A model generated the notes under the pieces. It was not told the origin of the DNA, ran no database searches, and saw only the letters and a list, made by a program, of their open reading frames with translations. 5,887 nt of DNA, taken from assembly GCA_007570915.1 (NCBI GenBank), contig RKSK01000191.1, positions 1 through 5,887 of the forward strand, written 5' to 3'. The DNA is from Cenarchaeum sp. (GTDB lineage Archaea > Thermoproteota > Nitrososphaeria > Nitrososphaerales > Nitrosopumilaceae). Each line of letters opens with the position of its first letter. Position 1 is the first letter of the stretch. The translations under genes and the position numbers were made by a program. Below, piece by piece: positions 1 through 5,102 of the stretch.

Positions 1-43
1 CCCGCCCCTGCGCCCCCCGTGCGTGCCGCGGCATGCCGCCCAT
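1..43 (-). CDS. Probable start of a further gene (partial, 14 codons visible)
   Basis: An ATG at 41-43 opens a reading frame that runs off the left edge, reading MGGMPRHARGAQGR. Too little is visible to assign a family. The case rests on context. The stop of the preceding TPR gene lies 50 nt upstream, within the 44-58 nt range of the other gaps, and an AT-rich island (TTTTAT) lies 28-29 nt before the ATG, the same spacing as at the well-supported genes. The peptide starts Met-Gly and is Arg/His-rich, loosely like the basic starts of the paralogues at 549 and 4403. A second in-frame ATG at 32-34 is possible but fits the promoter spacing less well. That it is another TPR cassette is inference only. 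Confidence 0.5.
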   Translation of the reverse strand, partial: MGGMPRHARGAQGR

Positions 44-65
44 GCGGGCGGGCGGCTGCGCCCTG

Positions 66-75
66 CCATAAAAGG
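66..75 (-). promoter_or_regulatory. TATA-like promoter for the gene starting at 43
   Basis: The minus strand reads CCTTTTATGG, the only A/T-rich stretch in the gap between the stop at 94-96 and the ATG at 43. The TTAT core starts 28 nt before the A of the ATG, matching the spacing at the other cassettes. There is no ribosome-binding site before the ATG, which suggests leaderless initiation of archaeal type. It differs from the other four islands in having TTTTAT rather than TGTTAT. Confidence 0.55.
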
Positions 76-93
76 ATTGCACGGGCGGCTGCG

Positions 94-549
94 CTAGGCG
101 CCGCGCGCGCCGAGGTCCGCGGCGCGCCGGCGCGCCTCGTCTGCCTCCCCCCGCCTCCCGAGCGCGTCCAGGGCCTCGGCGCGCCCGGAGTGAAACTCGG
201 GCGTGACGGGGCCGACCCTTATCGCGCGGTCGTACGCGGCCAGCGCGTCGGCGTGGCGGCCCAGCGCGGCGAGCACGCCTGCGCGGTTGCAGTGGGCAAG
301 CGCGTCGAGCGGGTCGAGCTCGAGGGACTTGTCGTACGCGGCAAGCGACTCCTCGGCGCGGTCCAGCTCGAGGAGGACCTTTGCCCTGACAAAGTGCGCG
401 AGGCTGCTCGTGTCCGGCGAGATCTCGACGGATCGCGTGAGGGCGTCGAGGGCCTCGCGGCGCTTGCCCTGCGTGTAGAGCGTGCAGCCCCTGCGCATCA
501 GCGCGTCGGCCTCGGCGACAGGGCCGCGCGCGGCCCTCTTGCGCCCCAT
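94..549 (-). CDS. Small TPR-repeat protein, 151 aa, four TPRs
   Basis: The protein begins MGRKRAARGP, a basic segment, followed by four 34-residue TPR units at about residues 14-48, 49-82, 83-116 and 117-151. Typical matches are ALAAYDKSLELDPLDAL and LAALGRHADALAAYDRAI. The last unit ends in EADEARRRAADLG, an ending shared with three other proteins here. TPR solenoids are helix-turn-helix scaffolds that bind peptides or proteins; no catalytic motif, signal peptide or membrane helix is visible, so a cytoplasmic adaptor is the reasonable inference and the partner is unknown. The ATG at 549 is chosen because a TGTTATAGG island lies at archaeal TATA distance upstream and no Shine-Dalgarno is present. 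The stop is TAG at 94-96. It sits 51 nt downstream of the 601-1323 gene and has its own promoter. Confidence 0.9.
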   Translation of the reverse strand: MGRKRAARGPVAEADALMRRGCTLYTQGKRREALDALTRSVEISPDTSSLAHFVRAKVLLELDRAEESLAAYDKSLELDPLDALAHCNRAGVLAALGRHADALAAYDRAIRVGPVTPEFHSGRAEALDALGRRGEADEARRRAADLGARGA

Positions 550-570
550 GGGCCCGGCGGCGCGCGCGCT

Positions 571-579
571 CCTATAACA
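571..579 (-). promoter_or_regulatory. TATA box for the 151-aa TPR gene
   Basis: The minus strand reads TGTTATAGG inside a gap otherwise made of G and C. The TTAT core begins 28 nt before the A of the ATG at 549, so initiation about 25 nt downstream of the box would fall at the start codon and give a leaderless mRNA. A stretch of 15 bases overlapping the box is identical to the box upstream of the neighbouring gene (1470-1484), which suggests the two promoters were duplicated with their genes. Confidence 0.7.
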
Positions 580-600
580 GCGTGCCGCCGGCGCGCGCGC

Positions 601-1323
601 TCATGGCGCCGTGAGGACGCCCCCGTGGCCTAGCGCGGCGGCCCGGCGGCGCGCCTCGGCGGCCTCGCCGCCCCTGCCAAGGCCATCTAGCGCGTCGGCG
701 AGGCCGTAGTGGAACAGGGACGCGTCGGGGTTTAGCCGGACGGCCTGCCCGTACGCGGCAAGCGCGTCGGCGTGGCGGCCCAGCGAGACCAGCGCGGCGC
801 CGAGGTTGGCATGCGATGACGCGTGGCCGGGGTCAATCTCGAGCGCTCGCCCGCGCGCGTCGAGGGCCTCGTCCGGGCGGTCGAGCAGGAGGAGCAGGCG
901 CGCGCGGTCAGAGTGGAGCCACGCCAGGCCATGGTCGAGCTCGAGCGCGCTCTCGCAGGCGTCGAGCGCCATGGCGTGGCGGCCGAGCCCGTCAAGGGCG
1001 ATCGCGCGGCTCAGGTGCGCCCCCGCGTGGCCGGGATCCAGCGCGATGGCCGTGTCGCATGCGGCAAGCGCGTCGGCGTGGCGTCCAAGGTTTGCGAGAA
1101 TGTCGGCGCGGCAGAGCAGCGTCCCCGCGCTGCCGTCGCCAAGCGACACGGCGCGGTCAACGGACGCGAGCGCCGCGGCATGCCGGCCGTCCGCGTCAAG
1201 GGCCGCGGCGAGGGCGACGTGGAGGGGAGCCTCGTTGGGCTCGCGCGCAACGGCCTCCTCGAGGGCGGCAACGACCGCCCCGGCGCCAAGCTCCGAGACG
1301 GCCTCGCCGATCTCAAGGCTCAC
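601..1323 (-). CDS. TPR-repeat protein, 240 aa from a GTG start; N-terminus uncertain
   Basis: This frame encodes six clear TPR units from about residue 32 onward, preceded by a degenerate helical segment (residues 1-31). Recognisable units include LANLGRHADALAACDTAI, LDGLGRHAMALDACESAL and LVSLGRHADALAAYGQAV, and the last unit ends in EAAEARRRAAALG like its paralogues. No enzyme motif or targeting signal is visible, so it is probably a protein-binding scaffold. The start is unsettled. The frame stays open upstream to 1764, but that part lies inside the next gene and is not TPR-like. The GTG at 1321-1323 is the best in-frame start after the gap, yet no TATA island lies at the right distance from it. 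The only promoter-like site (1468-1475) instead serves an ATG at 1441 in another frame, whose ORF overlaps this GTG. Translational coupling, or a frameshift in the original N-terminus, would explain this. The stop is TGA at 601-603. Confidence 0.8.
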   Translation of the reverse strand: MSLEIGEAVSELGAGAVVAALEEAVAREPNEAPLHVALAAALDADGRHAAALASVDRAVSLGDGSAGTLLCRADILANLGRHADALAACDTAIALDPGHAGAHLSRAIALDGLGRHAMALDACESALELDHGLAWLHSDRARLLLLLDRPDEALDARGRALEIDPGHASSHANLGAALVSLGRHADALAAYGQAVRLNPDASLFHYGLADALDGLGRGGEAAEARRRAAALGHGGVLTAP

Positions 1324-1441
1324 GACAGATACGCGCTGCCCCGCCCCCCGCGGGCCCCGCGCCGCGCCGGGCCCGGCTCGTGCGCGCGCGCTCCCTTGAC
1401 CGCGCCCTGCGCGCGGCGCGGTGCGGGCTCTTGCGGACCAT
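1313..1441 (-). CDS. 42-residue basic upstream ORF overlapping the 240-aa TPR gene
   Basis: The ATG at 1439-1441 opens a 42-codon ORF reading MVRKSPHRAARRARSRER and on, extremely Arg-rich, with a TGA at 1313-1315. Its start resembles the basic MGRKRAARG and MGRRKRGR starts of the paralogues at 549 and 4403. It lies 49 nt after the preceding stop with a TGTTAT island just upstream, as expected for a cassette start. It ends 11 nt inside the downstream TPR frame, so its end overlaps the GTG at 1321-1323. It may be the true N-terminus of the TPR protein separated by a single-base frameshift (natural or a sequencing error near the C6 run at 1344-1349), or a short leader ORF coupled to the TPR gene. 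A chance ORF in GC-rich DNA is the third possibility. Confidence 0.4.
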   Translation of the reverse strand: MVRKSPHRAARRARSRERARTSRARRGAGPAGGGAARICREP

Positions 1442-1467
1442 TCCCGCGCGCCGCGCCGCGCCGGGCC

Positions 1468-1475
1468 CCATAACA
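1468..1475 (-). promoter_or_regulatory. TATA-like box upstream of the 240-aa TPR gene region
   Basis: The minus strand reads TGTTATGG in a G/C-only gap, 16 nt after the TAG of the 970-residue gene. The TTAT core begins 32 nt before the ATG at 1441, about 4 nt further than in the other cassettes, so the message would carry a leader of only a few bases before that ATG. The 15 bases at 1470-1484 equal those at 574-588, which include the box of the 151-residue gene. Confidence 0.6.
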
Positions 1476-1490
1476 GCGTGCCGCGCGGCC

Positions 1491-4403
1491 CTACGGGCCG
1501 GCGTCCGCGCCGAGCTCGGCGGCCCGCGCGCGCGCCTCGGCGGCCTCGGCGTCCCTGCCGAGCTCCTCGAGGCACGCCGCGCGGCCCACGTGCGCAACGG
1601 CGATCCCCGGGTCCAGGGCGAGGGCGCGGTCCAGGGACTCGAGGGCCTCGGCGTGGCGGCCCAGCGGGGCGAGGGCCATCGCGCGCGCGAGGAGGGGCCG
1701 CGGGTCCTGCGGGTCGATCCCGGAGGCGCGCGCGGCGGCCTCGAGGGCCTCCTCGTGGCGGCACATCGCGTTGAGGACCAGGCTGCGCGTGTTGTGCGGG
1801 CCGGCCCTGCCCGCGTCGAGCTCGACTGCGCGGTCTATGGCCTCGAGGGCCTCCTCGTGGCGGCCGAGCCCGGAGAGGACGACGGCCAGGTCGTTGTGGT
1901 AGGCGGGCCTCCGCGGCGCGGCGGCGATCGCGCGCGTGATGGGCTCGACGGCCTCCTCGGCGCGGCCGAGATCCTGCAGGGTCATGCCGACGGCGTGGTG
2001 CGCCCCGGCGCTGCCGGCGTCAAGCGAGGCGGCGCGCGAGTACGCGGCGAGGGCCTCCTCGTGGCGGCCGAGCTCCGCGAGCACGATCCCCCTGGCGATG
2101 TGCGCGTCTGCGTCCCCCCCGTCGATGGCGATCGCGCGCTCGGCGGAGCCCAGCGCGTCCTCGTTGCGGCCCGCCACGCTTAGCGTCTCGGCGCGCATGA
2201 CGTGCGTCCTGGCGTCGCCGGGGTCGAGGGCCTCGGCGCGGTCGTACGCGTCAAGGGCCTCGTCGTGGCGGCCCAGCGCGTGGAGCGAGGCCCCGAGGCC
2301 CTGGTGCGCGTGCGCGGCCCCGGGGTCGAGGCGGATCGCGCGCGCAAACGTGTCGGCTGCCTCGGCGTGGCGGCCCGCGTCGTTGAGGACCATGGCGCGC
2401 GTGACCTGGACCTCGGCGTCGTCCGGGATCCTCTTGGCTATCGCGTCGAGGTCCTCGATGCACTCGTCGTGGCGGCCCAGGCCCTGCAGGGCCGTCGCGC
2501 GCGCGATGCGCGTCGCGGGGATGTCCTCGATCTCCAGCGCGCGGCTGAACGACTCGACGGCCTCCTCGGCGCGGCCCACGAGGGCCAGGCAGGCGCCGCG
2601 GTTGCGGTGCGTCTCGGCGGTGCCGGGGCCCAGGCCCAGCACGCGGTCGTACTCCTCGGCGGCCTCGGCGTGGCGGCCCTGGCCCACGAGCGTGGCGGCG
2701 CGCGCGGCGCACGTGATGGCGTCCGGGCCCGCAAGCCCTATCGCGCAGTCGTACCCCTCGAGTGCCTCGGCGCGGCGGCCGAGCTCGGCGAGGACCGTCG
2801 CGCGGCCCACGTGCGCCGGGGCGTGGCGCGGCTCGATCTCGATGGCGCGCTCAAAGGAGGAGAGGGCCTCCTCGCGGCGGCCGAGCTGCGCGAGGTCGAC
2901 GGCCCTGTGCTGGTGCCACATGTGGTAGCCGGGCTCAAGCGCTATGGCCTGGTCGACCTCGCCCAGGGCCTCTGCGTGGCGGCCCAGCGCGCGCAGCTTG
3001 GCGGCCCTGTGGCCGTGCGCCGTCGACGTCGGGTGGAGCTCGACGTGGCGCGAGAGCTCGCCGAGGGCGCCCTCGTGGCGGCCCATGGCCGAGAGGGCGG
3101 TGGCGCGCGCGCGGTGCGCGAACGGGACGCGCGGGCCGAGCTCGACGGCGCGGTCGGCCGCGGCGAGGGCCTCCTCGTGGCGGCCGAGCTGCACGAGGGC
3201 CTCGGCGCGAAACGCGTGCGACGTGGCGTTGCCGGGGTTGATCTCCAGCGCGGCGCCAAACGCGTCGAGGGCCTCCTCGTGGCGGCCGAGCTGCACGAGG
3301 GCCTCGGCGCGGGCCAGCAGCGGGTGCTCGCTTCCCGGCTCTAGCGCCACGGAGCGCTCGGCGGCCTCGAGGGCCTCCTCGTGGCGGCCGAGCACGAGGA
3401 GGGCCATCGCGCGCGACGCGTGGGCCTGCGCGCTCTGGGGGTCGAGCTCTAGCGCGCGGTCGTACGCGGCCAGGGCCTCCGCGTGGCGGCCCAGGCCCCC
3501 AAGGGACATGCCGACGCCGTGGTGCGCCATGGCCATCTTGGGATCCAGCCTTGCGGCGCCCTCAAAGGCCTCGAGGGCCTCGGCGTGGCGGTACTGCGAG
3601 TGGAGGAGGTAGGCGCCGGCGAGGAGGCTGCGCGCGTCCGGCTCGCCGGCCGGCGCGCCGCGCGAGAGGCGCCGCAGGTCGCCGGCAACCTCCGGGTCTG
3701 ACGGGTCCAGCGAGCGCGCTAGCGCGAGCGCGGCCGCGGCGTCCTCGCCGCGGCCAAGGGCCTCGAGGGCGAGCGCGCGCACGTGGTGCAACGCGGCAGA
3801 CCGCGGGTCCAGCGCGACTGCGCGCTCGATCGCCTCCAGGGCCTCGGCGTGGCGGCCGAGCTCCGAGAGCGCGCGCGAGCGCGCGTCGTGGAGAAGCGGC
3901 GAGTCCGGGCCCGCCGGCTCGGCGGCGCCCTGCCCGCCGTGGGCGCCGCGCGGCGCGGCGGCGAGCGCGCGGTCGTACGCGGCCAGGGCGTCCCCGTGGC
4001 GGCCGAGCTCCGCGAGGAGCCTCCCCTCGTTAAAGAGCGCGCCGGGAAAGCCGCCGTCGACCTCAAGCGTGCGCCTTGTCGCGGCGAGGGCGTCCTCGTG
4101 GCGGCCCAGCGAGTCGAGCGCGCGCGCGCGCCCGTCGTGCGCGGCGGCGAGGCCCGCGTCGAGCTCCGTGGCGCGCGTGTGCCCCGCGAGCGCCTCGCCC
4201 ACTCGGCCCTGCGCCATCAGCTCCTGGGCGCGCGCAAGGTGCGCCCCCGCGTCGCCCGGCGCAAGCTCGACTGCGCGGTCGAGGGCCTTTAGCGCCTCGA
4301 CGCGCATTCCGCGCGAGCGGAGCGTCTCGCTCCGGCGCACCAGCGCCTGCGCCTCCTCGGCGGGGTCGCGCGCGGGCACGCGCCCCCTCTTGCGGCGTCC
4401 CAT
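1491..4403 (-). CDS. Giant TPR-repeat protein, 970 aa, about 27 TPRs
   Basis: After a basic start (MGRRKRGRVPARD, residues 1-13) the protein is almost all TPR. Six units occupy about residues 22-240, interrupted by a Gly/Ala/Pro-rich insert at 151-169. A linker at about 240-257 leads to 21 contiguous units reaching the C-terminus. The repeat consensus is HxxRAxALxxLGRHxEAL then xAxDRAxxLDP. TPR position 4 is His in 19 of 27 units and position 17 is His in 18. Such a solenoid should form several superhelical turns and act as a multivalent protein-binding scaffold; the partner is unknown and no enzymatic domain is seen. The ATG at 4401-4403 is preferred to one 33 nt upstream (4436), because the latter lies upstream of the TATA island and would add an unrelated MLLLCAPRAAR. 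The stop is TAG at 1491-1493. Two units (about residues 427-459 and 596-628) are 33 rather than 34 residues. Confidence 0.93.
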   Translation of the reverse strand: MGRRKRGRVPARDPAEEAQALVRRSETLRSRGMRVEALKALDRAVELAPGDAGAHLARAQELMAQGRVGEALAGHTRATELDAGLAAAHDGRARALDSLGRHEDALAATRRTLEVDGGFPGALFNEGRLLAELGRHGDALAAYDRALAAAPRGAHGGQGAAEPAGPDSPLLHDARSRALSELGRHAEALEAIERAVALDPRSAALHHVRALALEALGRGEDAAAALALARSLDPSDPEVAGDLRRLSRGAPAGEPDARSLLAGAYLLHSQYRHAEALEAFEGAARLDPKMAMAHHGVGMSLGGLGRHAEALAAYDRALELDPQSAQAHASRAMALLVLGRHEEALEAAERSVALEPGSEHPLLARAEALVQLGRHEEALDAFGAALEINPGNATSHAFRAEALVQLGRHEEALAAADRAVELGPRVPFAHRARATALSAMGRHEGALGELSRHVELHPTSTAHGHRAAKLRALGRHAEALGEVDQAIALEPGYHMWHQHRAVDLAQLGRREEALSSFERAIEIEPRHAPAHVGRATVLAELGRRAEALEGYDCAIGLAGPDAITCAARAATLVGQGRHAEAAEEYDRVLGLGPGTAETHRNRGACLALVGRAEEAVESFSRALEIEDIPATRIARATALQGLGRHDECIEDLDAIAKRIPDDAEVQVTRAMVLNDAGRHAEAADTFARAIRLDPGAAHAHQGLGASLHALGRHDEALDAYDRAEALDPGDARTHVMRAETLSVAGRNEDALGSAERAIAIDGGDADAHIARGIVLAELGRHEEALAAYSRAASLDAGSAGAHHAVGMTLQDLGRAEEAVEPITRAIAAAPRRPAYHNDLAVVLSGLGRHEEALEAIDRAVELDAGRAGPHNTRSLVLNAMCRHEEALEAAARASGIDPQDPRPLLARAMALAPLGRHAEALESLDRALALDPGIAVAHVGRAACLEELGRDAEAAEARARAAELGADAGP
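3164..3209 (-). repeat. 46-bp exact direct repeat, copy A
   Basis: This stretch is identical to 3266-3311, exactly one 102-bp TPR period away. It encodes the shared peptide RAEALVQLGRHEEAL in adjacent TPRs 10 and 11 of the 970-residue protein. Flanking bases differ on both sides, so the match is a bounded patch. Confidence 0.85.
3266..3311 (-). repeat. 46-bp exact direct repeat, copy B
   Basis: Second copy of the 46-bp segment at 3164-3209. Identity over synonymous sites between neighbouring TPR units indicates a recent duplication or gene conversion inside the coding repeat. Confidence 0.85.
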
Positions 4404-4422
4404 GCGCGCGGCGCGCGGGGCG

Positions 4423-4433
4423 CATAATAACAA
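4423..4433 (-). promoter_or_regulatory. TATA box for the 970-aa TPR gene
   Basis: The minus strand reads TTGTTATTATG, the longest A/T-rich stretch in the window, lying in the 44-nt gap between the stop at 4448-4450 and the ATG at 4403. The TGTTAT core begins 29 nt before the A of that ATG, which supports this start over the ATG at 4436. No Shine-Dalgarno precedes the ATG, so leaderless translation is likely. Confidence 0.72.
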
Positions 4434-4447
4434 CATTGCGCGCGCGC

Positions 4448-5044
4448 CTAGGGGGGCGACCAGCGCGGCGGGAGGCTCCGCCTCGGCGGCCCGCGCCCCG
4501 CGCCCCCCACGCGGCCCAGCGCGACCTCGGAGGCCGACCGCTCAAAGGCGATCTCCCCGTCGGTCGGGTGCTCCGGGCCCGGCGCCGCGGGGCGCCCGCG
4601 GGCCGCGCGCGCATGCTCCTCGGCGCGGTCGTACGCGGCGATGGCCTCGGCGTGGCGGCCCAGTTTCGCCAGGGCCAGGCCCATGTGGTACTGCGCGCGC
4701 GGGTACTCGGGGTCGATCTCGAGGAGCCTGCCCAGGGGGCGCAGCGAGTCCTCAAAGCGGCCGAGGTTAAAGAGCGCCATGGCGCGAAACTCGTGGACCT
4801 GCGGCGTCTCTGGCCTCAGGACCGCCGCCCGCCCAAACGCCTCGAGGGCCTCCTCGTGGCGGCCCAGCGGCATGAGGGCCTGGCCGTAGATCAGGTGCGT
4901 CACGGGGTTCTCGGGCTCTATCATCGTCGCGCGCCTGAGCGGCCCGACGACCTCGGCGGAGCGGCCCTGCGGGTTGGCCTCTATGGCCCTGTGCAGCGTC
5001 TCGTTGACCTCGTCGTTTGCGCTCAGGCGCGCCCCCGCCGCCAT
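4448..5044 (-). CDS. TPR-repeat protein, 198 aa, about four TPRs with an atypical tail
   Basis: The protein starts MAAGARLSANDEVNETLHRA. Its first unit (about residues 17-47) is degenerate, followed by three good TPRs at about 48-81, 82-115 and 116-149 (LMPLGRHEEALEAFGRA, LFNLGRFEDSLRPLGRLL, LAKLGRHAEAIAAYDRAE). The last ~50 residues are Gly/Pro/Arg-rich, end RRSLPPRWSPP, and lack the EARRRAA ending found in four paralogues. The G6 run complementary to 4503-4508 lies in this tail and may mark a frameshift. A protein-binding role is inferred from the repeats alone. The ATG at 5044 is supported by a TATA island 28-29 nt upstream. The stop is TAG at 4448-4450, with the promoter of the giant TPR gene starting 14 nt further on. 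Confidence 0.88.
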   Translation of the reverse strand: MAAGARLSANDEVNETLHRAIEANPQGRSAEVVGPLRRATMIEPENPVTHLIYGQALMPLGRHEEALEAFGRAAVLRPETPQVHEFRAMALFNLGRFEDSLRPLGRLLEIDPEYPRAQYHMGLALAKLGRHAEAIAAYDRAEEHARAARGRPAAPGPEHPTDGEIAFERSASEVALGRVGGAGRGPPRRSLPPRWSPP

Positions 5045-5064
5045 GCGGCGGCGCGCGGCGGCGC

Positions 5065-5074
5065 GCTATAACAT
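5065..5074 (-). promoter_or_regulatory. TATA box for the 198-aa TPR gene
   Basis: The minus strand reads ATGTTATAGC within a 58-nt gap otherwise almost only G and C. The TTAT core begins 27 nt before the A of the ATG at 5044, and TGTTAT is shared with three other gaps. The intervening bases are G/C-only with no ribosome-binding site. Confidence 0.7.
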
Positions 5075-5081
5075 CGCTTCG

Positions 5082-5099
5082 GCGGGCGCGCGCGCCCGC
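5082..5099. other. 18-bp perfect palindrome after a stop codon
   Basis: GCGGGCGCG followed directly by CGCGCCCGC forms a perfect inverted repeat 3 nt downstream of the TAG at 5103-5105. It could fold as a strong RNA hairpin ending the upstream transcript, or act as a dimeric protein site. It has no T-run after it, as most archaeal terminators would, and palindromes of alternating G and C arise easily in this composition, so the role is uncertain. Confidence 0.3.
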
Positions 5100-5102
5100 G
5101 GC

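Larger units (their letters stand above)
1497..3640 (-). repeat. Tandem 102-bp coding repeats (21 contiguous TPR units)
   Basis: The part of the 970-residue gene encoding its last 21 TPRs is a degenerate DNA repeat with a 102-bp period (34 codons). The plus-strand signature GTGGCGGCC, complementary to the codons for Gly-Arg-His, recurs in most units. Exact matches at the period are visible. A 26-bp segment at 1737-1762 recurs at 1839-1864 (102 bp on) and at 3363-3388 (1524 bp on, or 15 periods less 6 bp, which the two 33-residue units account for). Divergence between most units shows the array is old, with patches of recent homogenisation. Confidence 0.85.

Noticed and set aside
554..591. Inverted repeat CCGGCGG / CCGCCGG flanking the TATA island at 571-579
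   Set aside because: Seven-base arms of pure G/C are expected by chance in this composition, and the pattern is not repeated at the other promoters.
1324..1764. Extension of the 240-residue TPR frame to an ATG at 1764
   Set aside because: This part lies inside the 3' end of the 970-residue gene and across the promoter gap, and its Arg/Pro/Gly-rich translation has no TPR character.
816..2183. A 455-codon open frame on the plus strand, plus many other long plus-strand frames
   Set aside because: They are mirror images of the TPR genes: GC-rich codons on the minus strand leave few stops on the plus strand, and the translations repeat every 34 residues in step with the TPRs. None has a promoter-like island or a recognisable domain.
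1497..3640. Regular repeats that might suggest a CRISPR or satellite array
   Set aside because: The period is 102 bp and the sequence is continuous TPR coding with no unique spacers between identical repeats.
4404..4436. Upstream ATG extending the 970-residue protein by MLLLCAPRAAR
   Set aside because: It would start at the 5' side of the TATA island, and the ATG at 4403 fits the spacing and the basic start seen in paralogues.
66..5074. Reading TGTTATA islands as bacterial extended -10 boxes
   Set aside because: There is no -35 partner or Shine-Dalgarno, and the near-constant distance to the ATG fits a TATA box with a leaderless start, not a -10 element.
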